Part shown: positions 46,455 through 57,380 of the stretch, piece after piece
Layout: each line of letters begins with the position of its first letter
How positions within the stretch are numbered: the first letter of the stretch is position 1
Assembly (NCBI GenBank): GCA_013368325.1
Contig: JAACJK010000127.1
Span: 50,561-114,560 of the forward strand
Length of the DNA: 64,000 bases
Source of the DNA: Ephemerocybe angulata
Taxonomy: Eukaryota; Basidiomycota; Agaricomycetes; Agaricales; Psathyrellaceae
Reading direction: 5' to 3'
The notes under the pieces: model-generated
Databases searched by the model: none
Seen by the model: only the letters and a program-made list of their open reading frames with translations
Told to the model about the DNA's origin: nothing
Program-made: the position numbers and the translations under genes

Positions 46455-48100
46455 CTATAGTAAAGGGAGTACGTTAGTAATGCGATCGGTAGATAGGTGT
46501 AAATGAACGAGAAAATGAATCAAGGTAGATTGTATCGCAATAAGGAGACGAAGGGAAAGGGAAAGTGGGGGGAGGGCAGCGCATCATAGGCATACAGTAT
46601 TCAGTCCATAAGATCTCGTCGATGCGATCGCAGGCCTTAATAACAAAGAGCATGTTAATAATCATATGCGCTGCCTCTTCTCTCCCAGCACAGAATAGGT
46701 GCGACCCGAGAAAAAAACCAAAGGTAAAGCGCCAAACGAGTATCGTCTCCATCGAGTGAAATGTCTCGACTCCGCAAAGAACCAACACCACGATCCCAAA
46801 ATGCAAATAAAACCACACTAAAACCAACCAAAACGCACTCACCATGTCTCAACACATCCTCCCATCCTTCTCCTCGCGACCTCCCCGCATACTCCTTGAA
46901 AAGCGACATGACACTTCTTCCAAAAACGATCAAAACTCTCCACCCTCTCCTCTTCGTTATACATCCCCTCCTCCTCACTTTACCCTCCTCCACCTTACCG
47001 TCCTGCCCTCCCGCCGTCCCTCCCGTCCCTCCGACAGTCGAGATATCCGCCCCAACTGCCCCCAGCGTACGCCCGGTCTATAGTAAAGTGGTGTACATCA
47101 GTAAGACGACAGAATGGATGAAAAGTGAATATGCGAAGGTAGAAGGGGGGGAGGCAACGCATCAGTCACTATGAGTACAAACATGCGTTCACGAGGCATC
47201 GTCTAGCGATCGCAGACCTTCACAAGGAACAATTGAAGGTTTCTAATCACACGCGCTGCCCTCCCCTCATCCACTGGATGCGAACTGAGAACGAATCCAA
47301 ACGTAACGGCCAAACGAAGTGCCCGAAATGAAGAAATGAACGTCCGAAGGACGTTCAGCTCGAACGAAGTTCGTCAAGACGTCCGGCCATACAACCGAAC
47401 TCCAAAACCCAAACCGAACCCACATGCTCCCCGTCAACTTCGTCTTTCGTTAGGAGGAAGGCCTTTGACTACCCAGCGGGCAATCTATAGTAAACTGGTG
47501 TACATCAGTAAGACGACAGACTGACTGGCGGGAGAACATGCAAAGGCAGAACGGGGAGGAGGCAACGCATCATAGTGTGAATACAAACTTGAACCTGCGC
47601 TCACGAGTCGTCTAGCGATCGCAGACGTTCACAAGGAACAATTGATCTAACATGCACTGTCCTCTCCCCTCATCCGAATCCCGATGTTGAACTGAGAACG
47701 AAATGAAGAAATGAACCTTCGAGTAACCTCGAACAGTCCGTTGAGGCGCCCGGGTAGCAGAGGCCGTACAACCGAAATCAAACCCAAACCCGCACTCACC
47801 ATGCTTCAAGACTTCGACTTTCGTTAGGAGGAAGGAAGGAGCCCATCGAGATGGCTGGAGAGTGAAAAGAACGAAGGGAGCGAGTGGGGGAGAGCCCTGA
47901 GACGGAGAGAGCGAAGGAAAGGAAGGGAAATGCGAACGAAGAAAGGGAAAGAAAAGATAAGGATTATATGGACGAGAGAAAGAAGATGAGAACCACACTT
48001 AAGGGCGCGAGACGCCACGATAGATAGGTGCGCTGTCGAATTTATCAGAGGGCTGATCGTTGGCCGAATGCCGCTGACTAAGACCTTGCTCGAGAGCCTT
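46455..48100 (-). pseudogene. Tandem truncated large-gene modules, minus strand
   Basis: Reading leftward, donor edges (reverse of GAAGCATGGTGAG) are at about 47800 and 46850, and acceptor edges (reverse of CTATAGATTG, or CTATAGACC in the damaged copy) at about 47485, 47080 and 46455. At about 47798-47835 the fused form occurs: exon start CTCCTAACGAAAGTCGAAGTC running straight into TTGAAGCATGGTGAG. Each module is about 400-650 bases and carries damaged intron sequence. No open frame survives. Confidence 0.6.
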
Positions 48101-48439
48101 ATCCTCCTGACGGGCTAGCTGGCTGCACTTGAAGACCTAGCGGAAGACGGAGGAGATAGATAAAAAAGGGAGAGAGGCGAAGGTGAGAGGGGGTAGGATA
48201 CCTGAGCGACAAAACGCCGAAGCACCCCCGCCTCGGCGGGACACTAAAAATGTGCTGGCGATTGAGCTGGGGGTTCAGAGCGAAAGAAGCAAGCTTTGCT
48301 GAACCCATGCTACGCGTCTCGCCCACAATACCAGCGTGGATACACGATACGAAAACAATACAAACACTTATCCTATCAACACCACACAGACGCACACGAG
48401 AATATATGTCCCTCGATTTGAAGAAAGGCGATAAAGCTT

Positions 48440-48800
48440 GTCATGGAATCTTTCAGTCCCGGGGAAACCGCTGAATGAATTCGATACTGGAATAAGTCTG
48501 TCACCGTTTCCGCATGTGTCTAAGTACCAGAACGCAAATGCTCTAAACATCGCATCAATACCGTCCTTCACCTAGTTACTTTCGTGTGCTTGCAGTCTGA
48601 GGGTTGAACATAAATGATATTGAACGGGACGTAGACGCGGAGCCCAATAAAATAGCTACACAGCAGGGACGCAAAGTACTGACGTCGTGCACCCCGAAAT
48701 GAGACTTGTGAACGCCAACGCTGGGCTCACAACCCCGGGATTAGGAGTAAGGTACGTCGACTTCGACATCACCGGACACCCAAAGGACGACATCGAACGT
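48440..48800. repeat. Inverse copy of the 8.1-8.5 kb segment
   Basis: Blocks gggctcacaaccccgggat, gtacgtcgacttcgacatc and gatactggaataagtctg match the reverse complement of 8100-8480. It shows that the minus-strand array is an inverse relative of the plus-strand array near the window's start, not only of the 34-36 kb gene. Confidence 0.6.
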
Positions 48801-50600
48801 AACGGCCAAAGGAAGCATGACGAAACAAAGTAATCGAAATGAACGGACTTTCAGCTCGAACGAAGTCCATACGTCCACATCGAGCGACCGCACGCGTTAG
48901 CACATTCAAGAAGATTGCTGTCCCCGATCCGAAGCGAAAGCAGGAGAGTAAGAAAATGGTCCCAAATCGACCGGATCCAGAGCAAGGATTTACGCGGTAA
49001 TCGAAATAACGCCTAGGAAGGTGAGAAAAACGGGGACGACATGAATGTTGACAGACGCCATCGAACGACACGAGCAGCTAAACAAACAGAACCTGAAACG
49101 AACCAAAACGCGCACTCACCGCTTCAAAACATCCCCTCATCCCCCTCTCCCCTACTCCTTCCAAAACAACATATACCACTCCCTCCAAAACAGTGCTCTC
49201 CTACTCATCCCCACCCCCTTACCCTCCTGCACATAACCATTCAGCCCCTCCCTCCATATCCCCCGCCAACGCCCCGCCCCACCGCACCGCACCCGAGGTG
49301 GACGCGCAATGCAACGCAAGGCGTCTGTCTTCGCAGCCCACTCCGCCTCCTCCACCAAATGCCGGCACAGCCACGACAGCTGCCCAATACCGAACCGTGT
49401 CACGACCGGCGCACCCAGCCCAATCTACATTTACGAGGGAGAATATGAGTCAGATTATCGACCGATGGAGGAATGGAGAATGAATGAATGGACGAAGAGA
49501 AAAGTGCGAAGGATAATCGCCATAGCTAGACGGGGAAGAATGGTGAGGAAGCAACACATCATATTTATCCCAAAGTTGCGCTCACAAGGTCTCGTACGAC
49601 CGCAACCTTCAAAAGGAACAATTGTAGCATCATAATCGCACGCGCTGCCCCTCCCCCCTCCCCCGTTGGATTAACGCGTCGCGCCACGGCGCGCCATCCA
49701 GACGCCCCTGTCGGAGGCTGACTGATGCTTAGTCAGCCTCCCTGCGATGCTTTTCGTGGTTTCCTCTTGTTGTAGATCCATCCTATCATCATCGCATTTG
49801 GCACGTTCTCTCGGGGTTCTGCATCTCGGAGTCGCCCCACTCGACCGTGCGACCTGCGAACGACCCCGAACGTAACGGCCAAACGAAGTGTCCGAAATGA
49901 ACCTTCGAGTGACCTCGAACGGTCCGTCGAGACGTCCGGGTCGCAGCGGCCGTACAACCGACCAAAACCCAACCCAACCCAAACCCGCACTCACCATGCT
50001 TCAACACATCCCCCTCATACCCCGTCGACTCCGTCTTTCGTTAGGAGGAAGCGGAATTTGAGTACCCAGCGGGCCCAATCTAGAATGGGAGAGACCGTAG
50101 AACGTTGTCAGTACATGCACGATGTAGCAGGGAAAACGAAGTAGTAGGTGAAAGGAAAGAATAGAGAAGTGCGAAGGATGGATGAGCAAAACGCATCATA
50201 TCGAGATAGTTCTTTCCATCGGACCTTGTCGCATCGATGCAAAAGACCTAGAACCAAAACACCCTGAAGTGGTAATTACATACGCTGCGATCCACCATCC
50301 CTGCCCATGAACGTTCGAAGGAGGTCCAGCTCGCACGAAGGTCCAACAAAGGATTCGGAAGGACACGACGTAAGGACGAAAACTCAACTCACCACGCTTC
50401 AACCCATCCCCTCAAACTCCTTCGCCTTTCTTTCGGTATTTGAGCACCCACCGGGCCCAATATAGCAAAGCAAAGTGCGTCAGTAACATGTCCGGTAGAG
50501 CGAAAGAGTAAATGAACGAGAAAACCGCAATAAGTAGCCGAAGAGAGAAAGAAAAAAAGGGGGTAGAGGCAACGCATCGTAGCCTATAGGCACAGCTTTA
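48801..50600 (-). pseudogene. Further large-gene fragments, minus strand
   Basis: 49150-49420 corresponds to the middle exon (reverse frame contains IGQLSWLCRHLVEEAEWAA, matching IVHLSRLCRHLLEEAERAA). Donor edges lie at about 49105, 49990 and 50390; acceptor edges at about 50080 and 50462. At 50010-50082 an exon has an acceptor, coding for DWARWVLKFRFLLTKDGVDG, then GGATGTGTTGAAGCATG and a donor. Stops interrupt all of these. Confidence 0.6.
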
Positions 50601-50609
50601 AGTCCATAA

Positions 50610-50693
50610 TGTGCGGATAACTCCGCACTGAGGCCTTCAGTCGTTCCAGAACGGGACATGACTTAGAAATAAGAATAAGAATAAGAATAAGAA
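50610..50693 (+). mobile_element. SINE-like short element with AATAAG tail (copy A)
   Basis: GTGCGGATAACTCCGCAC (a short hairpin), CTGAGGCCTTCAGTCGTTCC and AGAACGGGACATGACTTAG, then five AATAAG units. The paralogous sequence at 55520-55580 lacks it: there AAGTCCATAAGATCTCG is continuous, while here the element stands between CCATAA and ATAAGATCTCG. A flanking ATAA is present on both sides, consistent with a short target-site duplication. A second copy lies at 58641-58736. It has no coding capacity, so it would depend on another element's machinery. Confidence 0.65.
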
Positions 50694-50933
50694 TAAGATC
50701 TCGCCAACGCGATCGCAGGTCTCCTCGCCTTTCTGTGACTGCTGTAGCCGTGAGAAGAGTTGAGATGGTGGTTCAAGATCAAAAGAGGTGAAACCTCTAG
50801 ATCTAGCGCTTTGTCCCTTCTGTTTCAGATGAGCCACGGTTGCTTTGTGGACTTGTCGAACCTATAAATTCTATGGCCCGGGTCAACTCTGCTGGTATTC
50901 TTCAGCCCCCTTCACTAGCATCCGCATTCGAAG

Positions 50934-52187
50934 ATGTCTTCTACTCTCCCAAAGGGAGACGTCACCAGTATCTTGCCGCAGGAGCTCATCGACGATATCG
51001 TCGACTGTGTCCCCGACGATGAAAACACACAGAGGAACCTTGGCCTGGTCAACCACTCCTGGTCGCACCGCACCCGACGTAACCTCTTCCGAACGGTCAG
51101 CTTCGAACTAGGCGGGCGGAACTGTGCTCGGCTCAACGAAGTTCTACAAACGAACCCATCGCTATATCAACACATCCAGACAATGGTAATCAATCACGAC
51201 AGTCGGTATAGTCTGCAAACTTCGAGTATCCTGGGTGTTCTCCATCCAAAGCAACTGGTCAACATTCGCGAGATCTCCATCCATGGGGATACCGAGTCTG
51301 ACCTTCACTGGAGCACTCTCCCTGCAGGATTGAGGAGCGCACTGTACGCCTTGCTGGCGAAGCCAGACCTCACCACGTTGGTATTAGTGGATATCAGCGA
51401 CATCGATGTCTCCTTCATTGGCCGGAACCGTCGCCTCAAGGAACTTGGGCTATATGGTGTCAAGCACACCCTTTCATCCATCCCTTCCACTTCATCTGAC
51501 GGACCACCAGCAACCCATTTGGCAGAAGAGAAGTGCTCCCTTCGCTCCTTGTCTGTTAGTCATTGCAGAGATGCACTGGAATGCCTCCGTGCAGCGGGGA
51601 CTATCTTGCCTCAGCCTGTACTGCTGAGGGTGATCTCGTGCTACTATGACGACAGGATGGATACGGCTCTTCAACTATTCTCCCGCAATGTCGAGACATA
51701 TGAGATAACGATCGGCCCTCCCCTTCATTCTGGAGTACTTGGCCTTGCACGCCTTCCAAAGTTGAAGAGCCTCAAGATCAACCTAGTACACGCCGACCAC
51801 CTATCGTGTCTTCTGAGTAGGCCGTCTGCGACGATGTCATCGCCATTGGTTCAACAATTGAATAGGTTGAGGGGCACGAACTCGTTGGAGGATATTGACA
51901 TTTCATTCGACCTCGACTTCCCTAACGCCGCCAGGTCCAACTTCTGGACAGGTTGGGACTTCGCTACGTTGACGATACTGTCCGATTGTACCTGGGAAGA
52001 CCTGGATAACACCTTAAGCGACAGAGATGCCTTCCCAAATCTGAAAAGGCTTAGGATAGTCCACAGATCCACACCCTCCGCGGACCCAGGGGGGGCGTGG
52101 ACCGCTTTTGTGACCTTTTTCAAAGAGCGCGTTATGCAGAACCTCGATCGCAGGTGCATGTTGGAAGTCATTGCCGATCTGGAATAG
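50934..52187 (+). CDS. F-box-like protein (second, unrelated to the 19-kb gene)
   Basis: Single uninterrupted exon of 417 aa with ATG at 50934 (MSSTLPKGDVTS). Residues 12-60 form an F-box-like domain: ILPQELIDDIVDCVPDD, then LGLVNHSWSHRTRRNLFRTV, a standard agaricomycete variant. The remainder has spaced leucine-rich strands (LRSLSVSHCRDALECL, LPKLKSLKINLVHADHL, FPNLKRLRIVHRS) typical of substrate-binding LRR tails. It likely recruits a substrate to an SCF ubiquitin ligase. It stops at 52187, only about 60 bases before the truncated copy of the other F-box gene. No intron, stop or frameshift is visible, so it appears intact despite lying inside the minus-strand array of broken copies. Confidence 0.8.
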   Translation: MSSTLPKGDVTSILPQELIDDIVDCVPDDENTQRNLGLVNHSWSHRTRRNLFRTVSFELGGRNCARLNEVLQTNPSLYQHIQTMVINHDSRYSLQTSSILGVLHPKQLVNIREISIHGDTESDLHWSTLPAGLRSALYALLAKPDLTTLVLVDISDIDVSFIGRNRRLKELGLYGVKHTLSSIPSTSSDGPPATHLAEEKCSLRSLSVSHCRDALECLRAAGTILPQPVLLRVISCYYDDRMDTALQLFSRNVETYEITIGPPLHSGVLGLARLPKLKSLKINLVHADHLSCLLSRPSATMSSPLVQQLNRLRGTNSLEDIDISFDLDFPNAARSNFWTGWDFATLTILSDCTWEDLDNTLSDRDAFPNLKRLRIVHRSTPSADPGGAWTAFVTFFKERVMQNLDRRCMLEVIADLE

Positions 52188-52245
52188 ACATACCTGCAAT
52201 GTACATCTCATTTCCTTGGTATTCAATGTCTTTCCCCTACTCATC

Positions 52246-53040
52246 CCGTCTTGAGAATACGTTCGATCCACGGCTGTACCGTGTCCTCAAACGGTTCACC
52301 ATCGACACTTCAATTGAAGACACAGGACCATCGGACGTTCCTTACCTGGCCGCCATCGGGCGCTCGACGCTTACCACGCTCTCAGTCGACGCGAAACACC
52401 TCCTCACCGTTATATCATCGTCCCGAATCCTGTTTTACACAATGGGTCACATCGCCTCCGACCTCACGATCATCGACGTCTTCCCCAACACCGCTGGATT
52501 TCCTGAGGACAGGATGGGGTGACTCATCGACTTCACCAACTCACTTCCGCGACTCTTATCGCTCACCTTCGATCGATTCACCATTCTGAAAGGGACCTTA
52601 ACGATACCCTATCTGCGCATTGACCGTGAAGAACTCCAAAGCGACGGCTATCGAGCACCTCCTCCATCATCTCGCACCGAAGAACCTGACGCTCGAAACA
52701 TGCAAGCTCACCACGAGCTCAATCTTGCGTCTACCTCCGTACACCGACACGCTCTCCTTGTCCCGTATTGGAGGCGAGGATGTTGAGCTCTCGGTCCTTC
52801 CGATGTTACCTTCATTCTTTGGAACTCACCTCACTGTTCGCGGCTGTCCGTTCGTCACCCACCACTTTCTGCACCTCGTACTCGGCAAGGCCCGCAGGCT
52901 CAACCTCAGGAGTATCGCCTTCCCGAGTCTTCATTATATCAGATCAAGGTTTGTAGATCTCTGTCCCCTTCGAGGTACTCGGCCGTGCGAGCATCATCGC
53001 AGCTGGATGCGTAGGATGGACCCTTTTGCGTCTCCAGCGT
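52246..53040 (+). pseudogene. Truncated copy of the 19-kb F-box gene
   Basis: Starts at NTFDPRLYRVLKRFTIDTSIED, corresponding to NTFDPQVYPVLKRLTIDASIED of the gene at 18970-20336, so the F-box itself is missing. The match runs nearly to the end (FGTHLTVRGCPFVTHHFLHL). A TGA at about 52521 replaces the CGA codon in GMGRLIDF, a CpG-to-TpG type change. About 30 bases coding SEHWRRRARV are deleted near 52596, and the last 25 residues are replaced by unrelated sequence. Orientation is opposite to the parent. Confidence 0.85.
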
Positions 53041-53370
53041 GACCTTCGTGACGGAAAGCCCATACTGTACAGTAAACCCCTATTCAAAGCACGCAAACCC
53101 AAACTCTGGATTGAGATCTCTAGTGAAGAACATGTAGCGTAGAAGATTATAATTTAGAGAAGACGATGCGTTTATTACACTGACTCGGAGAAGACGCGCA
53201 GAGGGCGATCTAGAGCAGGATGGGTGATAGCAACAGGGGAATTGAATTCGAAACTGCGCGTTTATACCAATAGACATCGGGGAAGATGTAGACGTACACC
53301 CAGGGATCATAGAAGAACCGATGTGCGAGGAGACACAAGTATTCATTCATTCAGTCTTCGCTCCATTCAA
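53041..53370. other. Spacer, nothing recognised
   Basis: Between the F-box pseudogene and the next large-gene fragment; no repeat block or gene was recognised. Confidence 0.4.
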
Positions 53371-55260
53371 TTGAAACACAGCGTCGCAGAAGCCACAATC
53401 AATCGAAAGACCAGAGCCGTACGTATCCGTGTCTCCAGACAACGCAAGAACGAATCAAACGGTGGATTAGCGCTCCAGGAAATGCGCACCTGCAGGCTAT
53501 CTGAGAAGCGCACGAACATAACGCCAAATGTTCCCGCACAACAACGAAGCGAAGTCTCAAGACTTCCGCATCCGAGCGACCGCACGCCTGAGCACATTCA
53601 AGAAGAAGAATGCTGCTCCCGACCCGAAGCGAACGCAGGAGAGTAGGAAATAGGTCTCGAATCGACCGGATCCAGGGCAAGGATCGATGCACTAATCGAA
53701 ATAACGCCTAAGACATGACTGGATACACGCGATCGAACAACGCGAGCAACCGATCCACCACCCGATCCTCCAGTTCAACGAAGGAAGAAAAAGACGGGAC
53801 CCGAATGCTAAACAAACAGAACCCAAAACGAACCAAAAACGCGCACTCACCACGCTTCAAAACATCTTCTCATGCCCCGCCCATCCTTCCAAAACAACAT
53901 GCCACTCTCTCCAAGACCGGTCCAAACTCTCCGACCTCTCCCCTCCTTACATTTCCCCCTCCTACTCATCCCCACCCCCTTACCCTCCTGCACCATACCG
54001 TCCCCCTCCCTCCGTATCCCCCGCCAACGCCCCCCCCTCCACCACACCGCACCCGCGGTGGACGCGCAACGCAACGCAAGGCGTCTGTCTCCGCGGCCCG
54101 CTCCGCCTCTCCACCAAACGCCGACACACCCCCGACAGCTGCCCAATACCGAACCCGAACTCGTCACGCCAGCCCAATCTACAGCTACAAGGGGGAATAA
54201 TGTGGGTTAGATTATCGATCAATAGAGAAATGGAGGATGAATGACCAAAACGAGAATACGCCAAGGTAGAGAAGAGGAAGAAAGGTCAGGAGGCATCGCA
54301 TCATACAAATCCCAAGTTACGCTCACAAGGTCTCCTACGATCGCGACCTTCAAAAGGAATGAAACGTTATAATCACAGCGCTGCACCTCCCCCCTCCCCC
54401 GTGCGAACCGAGACCGAACTAACCCGAACCTAACAGCCAAACGAAGTGCCGAAATGAAGAAATGAATGCTCGAAGGACGTCCAGCTCGAACGAACTCCGT
54501 CGAGACGTCACGCGACGGTGGATTCACCAGCCCAACAAAGAAAGAACCCGACGCAAGAACGAAAACTCACCATGGTTCAACCCATCCCGTCAAGCTCCTT
54601 CGTCTTTCGTTAGGAGGAAGGCTTTGTGGCCATCGAGTGGCCAATCTAAGTTGAAGGGGGGAATGCGAGTTAAATTATGGTCGGTCGAGGAAGGGAGGAT
54701 GAAAAGAGAATGCGCGAGAGGAAAGAACAATCGGGATACATAGACGAAGAGAGGAAGACAATGGGCGAGGATCATATAAAGGCGAAAGTGTGTTCATGAA
54801 GTCTCGTCGGTGCGATCGCAGACCTTGATAAAGACATAACAATATAATCCCACACGCTGCCCCTCATCCGCAACAGCCGAAATGAACTCTCGAGCGAGGT
54901 TCAGCTCGAGCGACGCCCAGCAGCACCTCCACATCGAGCAGCCGTACAAGTACACACATCCAATAAAGAACGAAACACCCGATTCGAAGCAAAAAATATC
55001 CAAGGAGACGCCGGGTGGGGGAGGGGGCAGCAAATACTCTCCAATGAGTGGAGCCACAAGCAAAGAAAGGTGCCCAATCGGGATGCCATCCAAGAGAATA
55101 AGCGTCTCCGCACTCGACGTACACCCGAATGAGAACAGACGGGGTGACGAATGATAGACACGATCAAACAACGCGAGTATCCGAACGGAAGGAAGAAAAC
55201 CCAAACTGCTAAAATCGAAACCAAAACCGCAGACTCACCAAATACTTCAACACACCCTCC
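53371..55260 (-). pseudogene. Truncated large-gene modules, minus strand
   Basis: 53400-53710 matches intron-like sequence at 7830-8060 and 14390-14570 reversed. 53850-54180 is a middle-exon fragment (reverse reading GIGQLSGVCRRLVERR). Acceptor edge (reverse of TTAGATTGG) at about 54640 and donor edge (reverse of GAACCATGGTGAG) at about 54572. 54790-55260 holds further intron-like sequence with GCGATCGCAGACC and an exon remnant ending at a donor near 55240. All frames are broken. Confidence 0.6.
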
Positions 55261-57079
55261 TCACACTCCTCTCCCCAACCGCACACTCCACCGCCCCCTT
55301 CCCCTTCCCCGCTCGACCTGATCCACCCCGCCCGCCGCAACGCCCACCAACTTCGCCTCGTCACAGGAAGCTTCCGTGTAATCATGTTCGAGCACCAGCG
55401 AGCCCAGTCTATAGCAAAGGCAGTACGTCAGTAAGATCATCGGTAGCGCGAAAGAGGTAAATGAACAAGAAAATCGCGATAAGTAGCCGAATAGAAAGGG
55501 GTAGAGGCAACGCATCATAGCCTATAGGCACAGTTTCAAGTCCATAAGATCTCGACGACGCGATCGCAGGTCTTAATAACTCGGATGAGGAAGAATTTTG
55601 GTAATCACACGCGCTGCCTCTTCGCCCCAGCACAAGAAAGAACGAGTGAACTACACCCAAAATACGTCCAACAGAACGAACCGAACCACCACGAAAACAC
55701 CACAGCATCGCAAAACGACCACAACCTCCAAACGCCACGACCGTAAGACCGTCCGCATCCACGAGCCGTCCGTCAGCCCGACGACACGAAACGAACGAAC
55801 GAACCAACTCGAAACGGCGAGTGAATCGAACCCCCATCGGGTCGAACGACCCCCAAGATCAAGCACACGAAGCAAAGAAAGAATGCGGATAAGAAGAGAA
55901 TAAAAGAACATAGAAAGGAAAGGAACCCCAATCGAATGGGCAAGGAACGACCACCCGCCGTACATGCGCGGCGTGCATATCGATCGGCACACTCGAACAG
56001 AACATTCCCAATCCTCCGTTCGTCACATCGAACTCGAACGCCCCGAAGACCGCGAACGCGACCAAAAGAAAAGAGAATGAACGAAGAAAGACCGACAACA
56101 CGAACCCAAACCCAAGAACGAAACGCACCATGCTTAGAACATGGCACACCTCCGCACCCTCTCTTCCTCCCTTACCCTTCCCTGCCTCCCTCCCACCCCG
56201 CCAACCGTACTCACGCCTTCGCCCACGCCGTTCTCTACAGACGATCCCCCCGCACCCGCACCCGCACCCGCACCCACCACCGCATTTCCCGCCATAGAGG
56301 GAACGTACGCCGTCGGACCCCGCAGCCCTCTCCACCTCCTCCGCCTTCCCGACACACCCTCACAAACGCACAACACCAAACGAAACCTCCTCCCTCCACC
56401 CCCTGATCGGCCCTCCTCCCACTCGCTCCGGATCCGCGCTTGTGAGCACGAGCCGAAGAGACTCCCATTGGAACTTGGCGAGGAACATGGGGGACGCGGG
56501 AGGGGTTTGGGAGGAGTGTGCGGGGTCGAGGTCGAGGTCGCGTTCGTGCCACCCCATACATACTCGCACTCGTGTTCGTACTCCCATTCGCACCAGTGTT
56601 CGCGCTCGCACCCCTACTCGTCGCAGTCGAAGGCGGAATCGCCGACGTCGCTGCGGTAGAAACACCCCGCTCTCCCCGCCCTCCGCCAGCCCAACCCAAC
56701 CCTCCTCCCACAAACACCGTCGCCGGGCGCGGCGGCACGGCATGAGGGAGACCGTCGTCATCGTTGTTGTTGGGCGTCGCGAGGCGGACGAGGGGCCTCC
56801 CGCGCCGGTCGCGCGCGTCGAGCGGCGCGGGGGAGAGGAGAGCGGTGGCGCGGACGTGGTGGCGAAGGTGGAGGCGGGGTGTGCAGCTCGGCGGCTTGGG
56901 CGGGCCACGGCGGGGAGGGTCGTCTGGTGTGTGTACGGAGGGATGGATGAAGAGACGGATTGGGGTGAGGGAGGTGGTTAGATTGGAGTGGATTGGTGGA
57001 GTGGGGTGGGACGTACGGGTTGGGAACGTGGGACCTGGGACCTGCGTGTATGCTAAGACGTCGGTCGGTCGCTAACCTG
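55261..57079 (-). pseudogene. Inverse, deleted copy of the large gene's 5' half
   Basis: Reading leftward, the N-terminal block starts near 56908 (ARPSRRAAHPASTFATTSAPPLS in two runs, against ARPSRRAANAPSTSTTTPAPPLS of the 34.5-kb gene). The rest of exon 1 and the start of exon 2 are deleted, so RRPTTT joins the Arg-rich repeat and then LAKFQWESLRLVLTSADP at about 56475. The donor edge is near 56130 and an acceptor edge near 55412. DNA identity to 34270-35000 is high over the leader and N-terminal block; the internal deletion of several hundred bases and later frameshifts exclude the normal protein. Confidence 0.7.
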
Positions 57080-57380
57080 CTCGGGCCTCGGTCGTTGAAT
57101 CCTTCTCGAGTACGGGCTCTCTTTTGATGTCGCCCAAGAACAAACAGAGCGGGACTCAGAGACCCTTAGTTACAGAGAGAAAAAAGAAGAAGTAAGAAGG
57201 ACGAAGAATGGATGGACCAAGTCCAATGGTCGGTTGGGTGGCCTTGATGATGATTGCACCGCTACAACTGACTAACGAGTCCCAATTATCTTTTGTTTGG
57301 CTGAAGCCTCTGATATACACAATATGACGGCCGACCGTCCCTTCCCACAGCTGTCCATACCACTGTGTACCACCCTGTGT
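57080..57380 (-). repeat. Inverse copy of the large gene's 5' flank
   Basis: Near-identical reverse complement of 33960-34400: ccgtactcgagaaggattc, ttggcgacatc-like, gcttcagccaaacaaaag and acagctgtg blocks occur in mirror order. Confidence 0.75.
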
